Assembly: GCA_029990175.1 (NCBI GenBank)
Contig: JARKIP010000049.1
Coordinates: 11,820,001 to 11,884,000 of the forward strand
Direction: 5' to 3'
Length of the DNA: 64,000 bases
Source: Petunia secreta
Lineage: Eukaryota > Streptophyta > Magnoliopsida > Solanales > Solanaceae
Below, in pieces: positions 1 to 11,478 of the stretch (positions are counted from its first letter, which is position 1; each line of letters opens with the position of its first letter). The position numbers were made by a program, and so were the translations under genes. Under the pieces are notes generated by a model, which saw nothing but the letters and a program-made list of their open reading frames with translations, was not told the DNA's origin and did not search any database.

Positions 1-834
1 AAAGCGGCTTCCACCGAGGGATTAATTGAACTAGCAGGAGGAGTGTAAGTGCCAAACAAACCTGGATTTAGACGTTCTGAGGCATACTGCGATCCAAGGC
101 CGTAAGCACTTCCCTTCTTTACTCCGCCATTCACCTCCAACCATATTGCGGTTTCCTCTTCTAGTGTCATTTGAGCTAGGGCACTGCTACCACACTCGGA
201 TGCCTGAGTCGACATCCTTTCTTCATAGACCGCCGTAGCCTTTTCCTGAAATAAAATTTAATAACAAGAATTAGATTGACAAAATATTGACAGATTTAAT
301 AACTTTAAAAGATTGAATTTAATAACTTACATATAGCTCTCTAGCGCGGTCTTCGACCCACACTTCCTCTCCTTTTTTGTTTCTGTATATATGCCTCTTC
401 TTAAAGATTTCAGGCACACGAACTGGCCGCCCTTCTTGCCTTTCCTACAAAATTAAAAAGATGACAAGTTAGATGGAAAATTAATGTGAGTTACATAAAA
501 TAATACATACAATTAATTAATAAATTACCAATATCATCCGCTGAGTCGCTGCGCTAACCGAACCCCCGGTGTGCAGCGATCCACCCCTTTCGGAGGCTCG
601 TGCGGCTTTTCCTTGGGCGCTCTTCTTCATAAATTCTTCAGTATCCCAATATTGTAGAAGTTGTGCCCAAACGTGATCGTATATCCACTCGGGCTTCTTT
701 CCTTTGTTTCGACAATCATACATGCTACCTTTCACTCTATCTTGGCATTTTCCAAGGAAATTGCTTTTGGCAATGCTATTAAATGCAGGATGCCATATAC
801 ACTTTGGGCAGAAAGACTTAATTCTGCATCATCC
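1..834 (-). pseudogene. TNPA-like CACTA second gene, 3' exons (Ptta/En/Spm family)
   Basis: Three minus-strand exons can be traced. The first, about 529-830, begins just after the deletion junction with CPKCIWHPAFN, then GSMYDCRNKGKKPEWIYDHVW and GGSLHTGGSVSAATQRM, and ends at a GT donor at 528-527. The second, 331-444, encodes RHIYRNKKGEEVWVEDRARELY. The third starts at 245 and runs off the window edge, encoding ASECGSSALAQMTLEEET and NGGVKKGSAYGLGSQYASE. Each has a homologous exon at 18625-19650. This is the plant Ptta/En/Spm transposase family (Transposase_24 type), thought to bind subterminal repeats. The exons show no stop, but the 5' part of the gene is missing here. Confidence 0.82.
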
Positions 835-1565
835 TTATAAAACAACATGCAACCGTTGACACAACAATGAATTCTCTGGGCAGAAAGACCTAACGTGGAA
901 ACCAACTTCTTAGTGTGGTAATAATTAGTTGGTAATGCCATGTTAGTCGGATTGAGATCATTCATAAGGTCAATGATGGAATCCATGGCTGCTTGACATA
1001 TACTAAAATCAGATTTAATACTTAACAATCTAACAGCAACTGACAACTTGGAATGCACTGAGCCTTTGTACAATGGACGACTAGCTTCCTCCAACCGTTT
1101 ATAGAAGAGTTTTGCCTCATCATTAGGAATGTGCTCAACATTTGGTTGCGATGTACCCGGTTGGGATGGCTCCTCTGGGTACATTCCAAAAGCATCATTA
1201 ACCATATCGTTCATTCGATAATTATCAAGATCATCTTCGTTTGAGATCGGACCACTCCCACCGACATAAGCATTTTGAAAATGAACATCACCCCCCACAT
1301 CCCTAGACTCTCCATGATAAACCCAAACAAAATAATCTGGCATAAAACCCTTCCTATAAAGATGCATTTCAACATCTTCCAAATTTTTTCCTTTTATGCA
1401 CTTGCAGTCCACACAAGAACACTTAATCTGGCCCCACCGTATAAAATCATCAAGTGTTTTCGCCTTTTCAATAAAATCTTCAACACCTACTGCAAATTCT
1501 GCCCTCATCCCCCGCCGGCCGGGATTATTTCTATTATACATCCAACTACGAATTTCATTAACCAT
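835..1565 (-). pseudogene. TNP2-type CACTA transposase, amino-terminal fragment
   Basis: The frame starts at the ATG at 1565 and gives the transposase-associated amino-terminal domain: RSWMYNRNNPGRRG, then a Cys-rich zinc-binding stretch (IKCSCVDCKCIKGKNLEDVE), then HLYRKGFMPDYFVWVYHGE. It goes on through the region ending CCVNGCMLFYKDDAEL and stops matching there. The 705-aa homologue at 22052-24169 continues with DLQTCRFCEEPWY at the same point. Here the frame enters unrelated DNA (LSAQSVYGIL...) and ends at 732. In the family this protein cuts and rejoins the element ends; this fragment lacks the catalytic core and should be inactive. Confidence 0.88.
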
Positions 1566-2699
1566 ATCTACACAAAAATTACACGTTTGAGATGCATATT
1601 AAATTGCAAATATTTAAACAAACATTTCTTTGATACACTACCAATTTTCATAAGATTAAGGAATTGTATAATTTTCTAAGTCAATTATTTTTATATTACT
1701 AACTAATTTATTCTCTAAGATTATCATTTAGTAGTTAATAACACTTCTCATTTGCAACTTATATCTATTTATTCAAAATGATAAAACTATTTACTTATCT
1801 ATACTTGGTTGGAGTAATCTAAAACTATTTGCAAACTATTCAACTTAGTTGTTGCTCACCACTTATTTGATGAAATGCCTCAAAGAATCTAACTACCAAA
1901 CTACACTATACACCAACAATTCTATCTCAAAGCAATACAACAACAACAACAACAACAACACTAGTACACACCATTAACAACATTCTTCAACAACAACACT
2001 ACTAAAGGAACCCATCAACAACAACCCATTCAAAGTGTACTCTTCTCAATGGAACACCAATATTTTCACTAAAACAACCCATTCAAAGTGTTACTTTCCA
2101 ATTTATCATCTTCTAAATGTGCATTCAATAACCCAATCATTTTTTTAACAACACCCACTTTTTCAATCAACCTAATTTTAACAATACCAACAAAAATGTC
2201 AAACTAGCTTCAACAATTCCCAAACCAAACAACAACACAATGTAACCTAGTTCACAACCAAATAGCAACTACTATGTCATGGATTAATTTCATGAGCTAA
2301 AATTCAAACATAGGAAAAAATGACAAAAACGAGCTAAAATTAAATTTAAAAAAAAAATTGGTGTTTCATCATAAAACTCACCTCAAGGGATGGTTTTGTA
2401 CTCCACCACCACTAATGTACAATCCCCAACTTTGATAGATGGAAGAACTACAAAAAAAATAGATAAAAAAGTTAGGGTTTCGGATTTGGGGAAAAATTGA
2501 AGAAAACTATGAAAATTAAACTTACCAAGTTGTAGAGGAATGGAATTGATGTTAAACCTTGTTGATTAGAGATTAAGAGTGTTTTTTTTAATAGATTTGG
2601 GTTTAGGGTCGGGTAAGAATGGGAGAAAGAAAGAAAGGAGAGAGAGAGAGAAGTGGATGGGGAAATAAAAAACGGGCTGCTCCGTCTGGTATAGTTTCT

Positions 2700-2892
2700 G
2701 TCTGGCGACCGACTGCCGACCGCGGCGGTCGGCTAGAAAAATTTAATTCGTGTCCGACCGCGGCGGTCGGCTATGTTAAAAAAAAATTTAATAAAAATAC
2801 ATTGAATTATCCCACCGCGTCGGTCGGACGAAGGCCTCCAACCGAATTTCGGTCTGAAATTTCGGTCTGAAAATACTGTATTTTTAGTAGTG
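2700..2892. repeat. CACTA terminal inverted repeat and subterminal palindromes
   Basis: The palindrome CCGACCGCGGCGGTCGG occurs at 2716-2732 and 2754-2770, with a degenerate copy near 2811-2826 and further ACCGAAATTTC units before the terminus at 2892. In En/Spm-type elements such subterminal repeats are the binding sites of the TNPA protein. The sequence shows the repeats; the binding role is inferred from the family. Confidence 0.85.
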
Positions 2893-3785
2893 AGCAGACT
2901 TGTTCTTAAATGATGGATAGTACATACATTGCATGATAAATGAGGAAGATAAAAATAACAAAGAATGGTTTGTTGGTTCAAGCATATCGTCAAACACCTT
3001 TAATGCACCAAAATTCTACTAACGTTTCACCACAATATTATATACGCAAATAACAACGTTCATGAAAAGTAAATTATAACAGATTATAATAATCATAAAC
3101 ATGCATGTAAAAATCTAACAAAAAGTTATCCATAAGAAAAAAAGTTAAGAATTTCACCGAAGTGAATATCAAGAAGGAAGTAAAATTCATTATTTAAAGG
3201 CTAAGAGATGGTTTACATCAAAAATCCAAACTCCACATTTAATAATAAACTGTAAAGAATGTAAAAAATATGAAAGCATCCATCAAGTAGTGCGGAATGA
3301 ACAAAACAAACCTTTTTATATATGTTGATTGCATTGTGTTCAGAGAAGTTCTACGATTACTGTCAATCAATTATCTATTTATTGATTAAAGCTGCTCATC
3401 AACTTTTCTATAACACACATATAAACCTATTATCAAAGTAAAAAAAGAAAAATAATAGAGAATAATTAAAGAAAGAACGTAATAAAAGCTTGCGATCAAC
3501 ATAGTGAATTTTCTTATCCAGCAACATAAGCTCCTAGCAAAATCAAAATTTAGAATGTAAGAAAAAAAGTTAAAGAATGTATGGAACAATAACTTCCTGG
3601 TAATAACAAGAAATCCCAAGAAGTAGAGGAATCAGTACACTACAATGTCTTCCAATGGCTCTTGCATGTATAGATGTTATCTCATAATTAGCAAATTAAT
3701 TTTTTAACCAAGAATTCTCTTTTCTGACTTGGTCACAGTTTTCCACAACTCCAATTAGCTTTAGGCTAGGAGATAAACATCAATT
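2893..3785. other. AT-rich intergenic DNA, no gene seen
   Basis: No long open frame, RNA gene or inverted-repeat boundary was recognised. The short open frames here are AT-driven and match no family I know. Confidence 0.6.
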
Positions 3786-4891
3786 TAGGGATGGCAACGG
3801 GGCGGGGCGGGGCGGGTTGAATTTTAACCCGCAAAAGTTAAACCCGCCCCGCCCCGCATAGCATTTTTGTCACTTCTCAACCCGCCCCGCCCCGCATTAA
3901 CCCGCCCCGCCCCGCCTCGCTCCGCTATATTATTATTATTTTTGTTAATTTTATGAACTAATTAACGACTTTCTCAAGTATTAATCATCTTATCTTAGGT
4001 AAATTATCATAGTAGTTTGGGCAATAATTTTATTATTCTAATGATGGATTTTATACATACTCATATGTATAAGTTTATTATAAAATTAAGTCTTTTATAT
4101 ATTTATACTATATTAAAAGCACGAATGCCCTTAGAAAATATTGATTGAACTTTATGTTCTTCATTAAAAAATTATACAGTAGACAAAATTGTCATTTTCT
4201 ATTTTTTATATTTTATTTATTTCATTTAAGATAAATTATTCCAGTAATGATATCTCGATCTTGCTATTCCAGTAATGATATTTATATGTCAGTCGAAAAT
4301 GTTCTCAATTAGTGCATATAATTGTGGGCATAAGAGAGTTAGCTGTGTCACCTCTCATAATTAAATCCTCTCTTATTTAATTTATCTCCTTATTTAAGTC
4401 CTCTACTTAAAGTTTCAGTGATAAAATTAATTTTCACCTTTAAGAGTAAGGACCTCCTCTTTCTAATTCTTTCAGTTACAGTTACAAAATATATATGCAT
4501 CAGTTAATTATAGAATTTAAAAGTTTTTTCATCATTAAAATTTAAACACCTATATAAACATTTTCATATGCCAAAACTATACCTTGTGCAGTGTAGATTA
4601 TCAAAAATAGGATAGCTGCAATTTCAGAGCATCAACAAACACTACTATTACTATTTTTCGCTCATGTTGGATCAATGCTACCATATGATCTGAATAGCAC
4701 TTCCTCTAGTACTCTTCAAAGTCACCAAAAAAAATTAGATAAACCCGCAACCCGCCCCGCCCCGCCAGAATTTTAAAAAAATTTGTCCCAACCCGCCCCG
4801 CCCCGCCCCGCAAATAGCTTAAACCCGCCCCGCCCCGCGTAGAGTTGAACCCGCCCCGCCCCGCACCCGCCCCGCCCCGTTGCCATCCCTA
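3786..4891. mobile_element. Ac/Ds-like non-autonomous hAT element with GC-rich arms
   Basis: The ends are inverted copies: TAGGGATGGCAACGGGGCGG at 3786, and its complement ending CCGTTGCCATCCCTA at 4891. The TAGGGATG start resembles the Ac/Ds terminus. About 130 bases at each end are arrays of an AACCCGCCCCGCCCCGC-type unit, which could form a long GC hairpin. The middle is AT-rich and has no coding capacity. There is no exact 8-bp duplication; the nearest flanks are AACATCAA (3776-3783) and AACGTCAT (4892-4899), with two mismatches, which suggests an old insertion. An open frame at 4819-5013 is a shadow of the GC repeat. Confidence 0.75.
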
Positions 4892-5174
4892 AACGTCATA
4901 AAGGTCATGGTGGCTACTAATAAGATCAGATGTGCTAGAAAAAACCTAAAACAAAACCTAAAGAAAAACGAATTAAACTGGAGGAGGCGTTTTATAGGAG
5001 TGTTGGCATACAATGGAAATTAGAATTGCATTGACGGGTTTTGAGGAGTATAGGAATAGGAATAATAATTAAGTCAATATTACAATGTAATAATTAAATC
5101 AAAATTACAAATTTATTCAACTTAAAAACACTTACGGAGGATAAAAAGGCGGATGACATTTCACTAAAGCCTTC

Positions 5175-5464
5175 TGTAACACCCAGCTAATAAATGTCTC
5201 ACATCAGCATAGTGGTCCTGGATATTTAAGTACACATGCCTTAGACCCTAGTGATGCGTTTTAAACCCGTACGGGCCTAGGCCCTGAGCGGACAATATCA
5301 CTAGCGGGCTGGGCTGTTACAGATATATGTAACGCCCCAGCTAATAAATATCCCACATCGGCATAACACTAAGTACACATGCCTTAGACCTTAATGACGC
5401 ATTTTAAAGCCGTGCGGGCCTAGGTCCTGAGCGGACAATATCACTAGTGGGCTGGGCTTTTACA
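5175..5464. repeat. tandem pair of TRIM/LTR-like repeats
   Basis: Two similar copies lie six bases apart: 5175-5321 (147 bp) and 5328-5464 (137 bp). Each begins TGTAACRCCC and ends in a TTACA-type terminus (TG...CA with a short inverted repeat). Each contains the conserved words CACATCRGCATA, ACACATGCCTTAGACC and GAGCGGACAATATCACTAG. The last is, to my memory, common in plant TRIM-like LTRs. No primer-binding site fits into six bases, so this is a head-to-tail LTR pair rather than a working TRIM. The second copy ends 10 bases before the MULE target duplication. Confidence 0.6.
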
Positions 5465-5483
5465 CCTTCGTGCTTTTATAATA

Positions 5484-5545
5484 GGAATTTTTACATAAAA
5501 GTACAAGTTTTAGCACTTAATTACCAAACATAACAACATTTTAGC
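5484..5545 (+). repeat. left terminal inverted repeat of the MULE
   Basis: It starts GGAATTTTTACATAAAAGTA directly after the TTTATAATA duplication. It pairs with the right terminus with many mismatches; the shared blocks are TTTTTACA, TACAA, TTTT and CTTAATTAC, followed by a looser TAGCAA block. Confidence 0.75.
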
Positions 5546-5919
5546 AAAATAACCCTAAATAGAGAAAAATGCAAGTTAATTACAAATATAGCATATTATG
5601 TCAAAAAATATTGCTAGTTTTATTTATTTCTTTATTTTGGTACTGTTTGGGGGGCGATTTTGTAATTTTGACAAAATTTGTTCTAATTTCCTTATTTTCT
5701 CAGTTTTCCCATTTTTTCCACTGTTTCAGCGTTGTTTCTCTCCCCTGCCTTTGTATCATTCGTGTTTCTCAACCGTTTCTCCCTACTTTTTCTCTCCCAT
5801 TTTCTTCCCCACTTTCTCCACTATCATATCTGTTTGTGAAGCATTTCGTAACTGATTTTCAGTGTTTAAATTTCGAGTTTTTTCCATTTTTTAGGGTTTG
5901 ATTTTAGGGTTTCATTTCA

Positions 5920-8900
5920 ATGTCTAATTCTAGTTCGTCTTCTAGTTCTAGGGAACTTAGGAGTAAAACGAAACATGATACAAATGTAAATAAAATTGGG
6001 TCGAAATCAGTTTTAAAGGTAAAAGTTCCTGTGTTTAAGCCGAAAGAAACCCCGCAACAATTGAAGCGTGTGACACGGTCGTCTACCTCTCCTGCTACGG
6101 GTAAAGGTAAAGCTAAAGTTTTGGTTGATGCTGATGATGATTTTGAAGAAGATGCTCGACCGTTGAAGAAAAGTCGGATTTCTGTGTTGGCTGATGTGGC
6201 ATTACAGGTAATTTTATTTCTATTTCTGTTTTTTGTATCAAATTATTAATTTGTTGTTTGCTGTTGCATTTTTTATAATTTAGTGTTTCTAAAGTGTATT
6301 CATTGTTTCTGTAGTTTTTTCTGTTTCTGCTGTGTGTTTCATTGTTTCTGTAGTTTTTTCTGTTTCTGCTGTGTGTTTTATTGTTTCTGTATGTTATTAT
6401 TACTGTTTCTGTAGTTTTTTACTTATTTGTTTAGTGCATTTAGTATTTGTTTAGTGTATTTATTGTTTCTTTAGCATATTTACTGTATCTGTGCCTTTTA
6501 CTGTGTTGCTTTGGTAGGCTTTTCGTTGTTCTTTAGCATATATTGTTGTATCTGTGTGTTTTACTGTTTCTGAATTGCATTTTACTGTTGCTGTAGTTTA
6601 TTTATTGTTGCTATAGCTTTTTTTACTGGTTCGGTAGGCTTTTTGTTGTTCCTGTATTTGTGTCTTTCACTGTTTTTGACTTCCATTTTCCTGTTGCTGT
6701 AGTTTATTTACTGTTGCTGTTGTTTTTGTACTGGTTCTGTATGTTTTTTTACTGTTTCTGTCTTTTCTTGTTTGTTGATTGTATCATTGTATGTTACTTT
6801 TGCTTATTGTGTGCTGTAGTGTTTTTTTATTGTGTCTTCTCTTGTTTCTGCATTGATTTTTAATGTTTCTGTATTGTACTTACTGTTTTTTAACTGAGTT
6901 TGTTTTTTCCTTTATAGGCTGTATCGTTTTATATTCCGCGGAATTTTTATTGGAAAGAGTTTCATCTACGTCTAATTACGGATGGTGATATTGGAACGAA
7001 TTTGAAGGATGTGTTAAGCCCTGTGCAGTTGGGAATGTTCAAAAAGACCTGTTTTGGTTATTTGTTACAGTTAGAAAGTTTGCCCGTTCAAAATCAGTTG
7101 CTTCGGTCTTTGCTGGTGCGTGAGATTGCGTCCTCCACGCCTTGTACGTTTGAGGTTTGTGTCAATGGTTCACGTTTGCAATTTGGATTGCGTGAGTTTG
7201 CAGTAGTGTCTGGTTTAAAGTGTTCTGGCGATACTCTAAGTTCTCTTGATACGAGTGGTCCAAATCGGTTGATGAGTAGTTACTTCCCGACTGTGGAGAA
7301 GGTGTCTCATGTAGATATTAAGAATGCTTTTATTCAACGGAAGTGGATTGGTGATGAGGATGCTGTTAAGATTGCAGTTCTATATGTTATTGTGAATTTT
7401 GTGATGTCGGTATCTGATGTTCAAACTGTATCTAAGAAATACTTCGATTTGGTTGAGTCTGGTTTTTACAATGACTATCCATGGGGTATTGATTCGTTCA
7501 AAGAATTGTTTGATAGTATTCACAAGAAGGTTAAAACTACTAGTACATATTTTCGGGTGGTAGGTTTGGCTTCTGCGTTGCAAGTATGGTTTTATGAGTG
7601 TTGGACAAACATTCCGTCATCAGTAGCTATGCGCGTTAGGAGTCGAAGTCCTCGTATCTTGAACTGGAAAGTGACGAGTAGTCTTTCAAAGTATAAGACA
7701 ATTTGTAAGATTTTAGAGGACCCAGTGAACAAGGTATACTTTCATTGTTTTGTATCTGTTTTCATTTCAATTGTATCTGTTTCATTTCTATTGTATCTAT
7801 TTCATTTCTATTATATCTGTTTCATTCTTCATTTTTCTGTTTTGCATATTTTTGTATCTGTTTTTGTATCTGTTTTCATTGATTTGTGTACTGTTATGTA
7901 TGGTGCAGCCTGTTTTTCGGCCTATGCAGCCAACTGTTGCTGAGTTGGCCAGATTTGAGTTGATGGATGATACGGTCGCACCTGTTGCGGATGCTATGCA
8001 AGATTCTAGTGAGGATGATATTTTGCTCCACCGTGTAGCGTCTGGTCCCTCCTCTTCTGCCGCTTTTGTCGACATTCCTCCTGAAACTGTTGCAAAGCAG
8101 GCACAGTCGAAACCTGCGCCGCTGTTTGAAAATGATGCTAAGATTGACATATTGACTCACTCAGTTGAGAAGGTATGTTTAGTTTTTAATATTGAGTCAT
8201 TCAGTCACTTGAATATTTGTGATACTGTTTTTTGGCACATTCTGATACAGTTTTTGTTTTTTGTTTCAGCTTAGCAATGATTTGGAGTTATTAAAGGGTC
8301 ATGTGAGGATTATTCGTGTTTATGTGTTTTTACTTTGTTTAAACAGTTAGAATTATTGTCATATTGTTTTTCCTTTGTTTCTTTTGAAGGTTGATGATCA
8401 GTTTAATAATGTCAAGGAATTCTTTGGTGAGGAGCTTAGAAAAGTTGTTGATGCAATTAAGCTACTTGCGCAAGGACAGGTATTAATTTTTGAAGAAACT
8501 GTTTACTGTTTCTTGTCGATGTAATGTTCGTTTCAATTACCTCTTTTTTTTTTTTTTTTTATACAGGGTACTCAAAGTGGTGCAGATAATCGTCAAGGTT
8601 CACCACGGACACCACCTGCTAGTGGTGATACAGAGAAGCTCAATTTTGATGATGTTGATGCTACAGAAAAGTTTCAATCCGATGTTGGTGATACAGACAG
8701 TTTAAATGTTGGTACGGCTAATGTTACGGTATGTAGGTTATTTCATTTATGTTGAAACAACTAGATACTTTTAGATACAAACAGCTACAGATAGTTTCAA
8801 CTCGAAACAGTTTAACAAGCCAATGAATTTGTACATCTACCAATTATTTTTTGTTTTATTTTTTTAGCCATGTGCTACTGGTGGAGCGACTAATGTAGCA

Positions 8901-11291
8901 AGCGGCAGCGAAAAAGATGTTACTGTGTTGTCTGTTGATGGTGGAGGCAGTCATGTTGAAAGAGTTGTTATTAGAGAACGTGTTCCAATGGCTGCAACAG
9001 TTTCAACCAAGGTTCCTTTGACCCCTTCATTGCAATTCCCAAACTTTGACCTTGGTTTGAATTTCAGCCAAGATTTTCTAAAGACTCCTAAACCTGATGA
9101 GGTGCGTGCATTTACCTTCTTTTTTTTTCTCTATGTTATTTAAGCCTTTTGTTTCTCCCTTGTTTGTAAACTGTATTATATATTTGTACATTGTTTCTGA
9201 CGTTAATTTTTTTTTTTTTTTGTATTAGTTTATTAAAGGTTATTCTGTTGATGGTGCTTCATTTTCTAAGAAAGATATTGCCGGACCTTCTTTTATATCG
9301 GATGATTTCTTTGATAATTGGACGCCCGAGCAGTTTGCAGAGATGGACCGTAACATTGCCGACACCATTAAGAATGTGAAGAAACAATATGAAATCAACC
9401 CTGTTGCTGGACAACCTGGTGCCACTGTTTCTGAAGCAGCCACTGATACTGTTGAAGCAGATGCTGCTGCCGCTGTTGCTGAAGATGCTTATGATACTGT
9501 TGCTGCAGAGCACGGTGCTAGGGTTGCTGAAATGCCTGCTGATACTGTTGCTGCAGATCCTAGTCCCAGTGTTGCTGAAGATGCTTCTGATACTGTTGCT
9601 GCAGAGCATGGTGCTCGGGTTGCTGAAATGTCTCATGATACTGTTGCTGATGAAGAGCTCATTGAGCACGATGCTGATGATTCTGATATTATGTTGGTTA
9701 GTGACCATGAGAACAAGGATGCTAGCCCACGTGCGGATACTAGTACACCATCACAAGCGTTGGTAAGGGTGAAGCGTCCTGGTAAATATGATGTTTCACC
9801 TTTTCTGCGTGAGTTTGCTTCTGGTGCTAGTGCCAATTATGTTTCGCCCAAACCTTTGATGTTGCAAAGGCATCCATTTTGTGTTCCCGTCACAGAGGAT
9901 GTTGATGAAGAATTATTAAATCGGTTTGTATCATTTGTTGATGATCTTGCTAAACGGAAAAAAGGAAGGTTTGTTCCTCTTCAATGCTTGTTTATTGTAT
10001 CATTTATCATGTTGATATTTTTTTAATTCATTTTTGTTTTGATTTTTATTTTTAGGATTTGTGCCTATTCCAAAACTGACAATATACTTCCATATGAGTT
10101 TCAATTCGGAGTCGAAACTGTGTCAACTCGAATGTGGTTCTATATTCTGTTGCATGGTGGTCATGCGTTGCAGGATTCAGTAAGTTTATTTTGTTTTTAT
10201 TTTTAGTCTTTGTGTGTTTTGTATCTTTACTGTATCTTTTCTGTTTCTTCTACTGTGTGAGGGTGTGTTTCTGTTTCTTTTATATTTGTGTGTGTGCATA
10301 TGCCCCTATACTGTTTCTTTTTCTTTCTCGGTGTATCTGTTACTGTAATTTTGTTTGTTTCTTCATTGTTTCTGTAATGTATCATCTATTTATATCATTA
10401 ATATTTTTTTCAATGTTACAGCATCTTAATGTTGTTTTCTACTACTTGCGTAAGCAAGGAAAGTATCGACCGAAGACTGAATTATCCTTCACTACTACTG
10501 ATTGTTGGTTTAAAACGACGATCGAGATTGTCTATGACAAGTATGTGAATAGTGGCAAGGATGTTTCAGCGCTTTCTGATGTTGATTCTGTTGCTTGCTA
10601 CATTAGAGGCTGCAAGATCCTTGGAAATGTGCCTTGGGTAGAGGTTGACTATGTTCTGCTCCCGATTAACATAAAGTCTCTGTGTCATTGGGTGTTGGGT
10701 GTAGTATCATTCAAGGATAGGTCCATTGGGATATACGATTCAATGACTGGTGCGGGTACTCGTCATAATGCAGCTGTTGTTGAAGTTGTTGAAAAGATTG
10801 CCGAGTTGTTGCCACGGTATCTTGTACTGACTGAATTTTACCAGTCAAGGCCCGACATTGATATTCTTACAAGTGAAGCATATGCTGATGCAGATCTAGA
10901 TGATCCTTTTGGGTTTTTCTTTGTTCCAGACCTTCCGCAACAGAGTCATGGTTCCCTGTATGTTTCTTTTCCCTTTCTTTTCCCTGTATGTGAATCACAT
11001 CTGTTTCAGAATTACTAATTGTATCTTTTCTCATATTTTTGTCACTGTTTCAGGGATTGTGGAATGTTTGTCATGGCGTATGCGGAGTACTTTATTTCTG
11101 AGACTGATATCACAAGTGTGCCTGATTTTGATATAGATCTTTACCGTGGCCGTCTTGCAACGCTGCTTCGGGATTATGGCAAAAGGAAGATTGATTTAGA
11201 TGCAGTGAGCGCATGTGAAAATCCTGGGCGTCTTGCTAAGAGAAAAGGCGCCATAAAGCGTCGCTTACAAGTTGCCAATCCCAACCATTAG
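5920..11291 (+). CDS. DUF1985 - Ulp1-like cysteine protease gene of the MULE (11 exons)
   Basis: The inferred exons are 5920-6207, 6918-7733, 7909-8172, 8270-8302, 8390-8479, 8567-8728, 8868-9101, 9229-9968, 10056-10179, 10422-10957 and 11054-11291. All introns are GT-AG, phases agree, no internal stop occurs, and the product is 1174 aa. The Ser-rich, basic start is followed in exon 2 (residues 97-368) by a DUF1985-like domain (FEVCVNGSRLQFGLREFAVV, YPWGIDSF). The middle is acidic and low-complexity. The carboxyl end is a C48/Ulp1 peptidase domain with His1006 (LCHWVLGVV), Asp1023 (IYDSM), Gln1090/1091 (PQQSHG) and Cys1098 (DCGMF), the full catalytic set. Ulp1 enzymes cleave SUMO; the role in the transposon is unknown. 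The start ATG was chosen because it is the first in the frame and precedes the phase-0 donor. Confidence 0.88.
9424..9660 (+). repeat. in-frame Ala/Val/Glu repeats inside the Ulp1 gene
   Basis: Exon 8 holds a degenerate tandem repeat of about 34 codons with a half-unit of about 17. The most alike segments read AEDAYDTVAAEHGARVAEM and AEDASDTVAAEHGARVAEM, with DTVA recurring at regular spacing. The segment is acidic and lies between DUF1985 and the protease, probably a flexible linker. Confidence 0.75.
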
Positions 11292-11478
11292 TTCTGTTTC
11301 TTTTGTGATGTTTCTATATTTATGTTTGAAGTAGTAACCGTGTCTACTTTAGTATGTTGTTTGTTCTGGATGTTGTTTGTTCTAGATGTTGTTTGTTGTA
11401 CTCACTATCTATGTAATGACAGTTTCGGAAGGTTTAAATTTTACAGCAACTCTCTTTTATTTTTGTCCCTTTTTGAAG

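Larger units (their letters stand above)
1..2892 (-). mobile_element. CACTA (En/Spm) element, right part, internally deleted
   Basis: The right end reads, in reverse complement, CACTACTAAAAATACAG at 2892, the classic CACTA terminus. The next 200 bases carry palindromic subterminal repeats. Inside, on the minus strand, is the amino-terminal part of a TNP2-type transposase (about 835-1565). It runs directly into exons of the second, TNPA-like gene (1 to about 830). In the complete CACTA element at 18116-25381 these two genes are about 3 kb apart, so this copy has lost the middle: the rest of TNP2, the DUF4216 region and the first TNPA exons. The left terminus lies outside the window, so the 3-bp target duplication cannot be checked. 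It is a non-autonomous derivative. Confidence 0.9.

Noticed and set aside
7741..7908. Possible transmembrane domain (VFISIVSVSFLLYLFHFYYI) in the Ulp1-type protein
   Set aside because: It comes from translation of the TGTATCTGTTTC intron; the donor AAG/GTATAC and acceptor GCAG/CC remove it.
9259..9708. A 149-aa minus-strand open frame with repeated NSI/NPST units
   Set aside because: It is antisense to the in-frame repeats of Ulp1 exon 8; the plus frame has matching splice sites and domains.
10134..11018. Reading 294 aa as one exon of the protease gene
   Set aside because: The first 90 residues are T-rich intron translation (Phe/Cys/Val). GT-AG sites at 10180 and 10421 give a better frame that joins exon 9 to exon 10.
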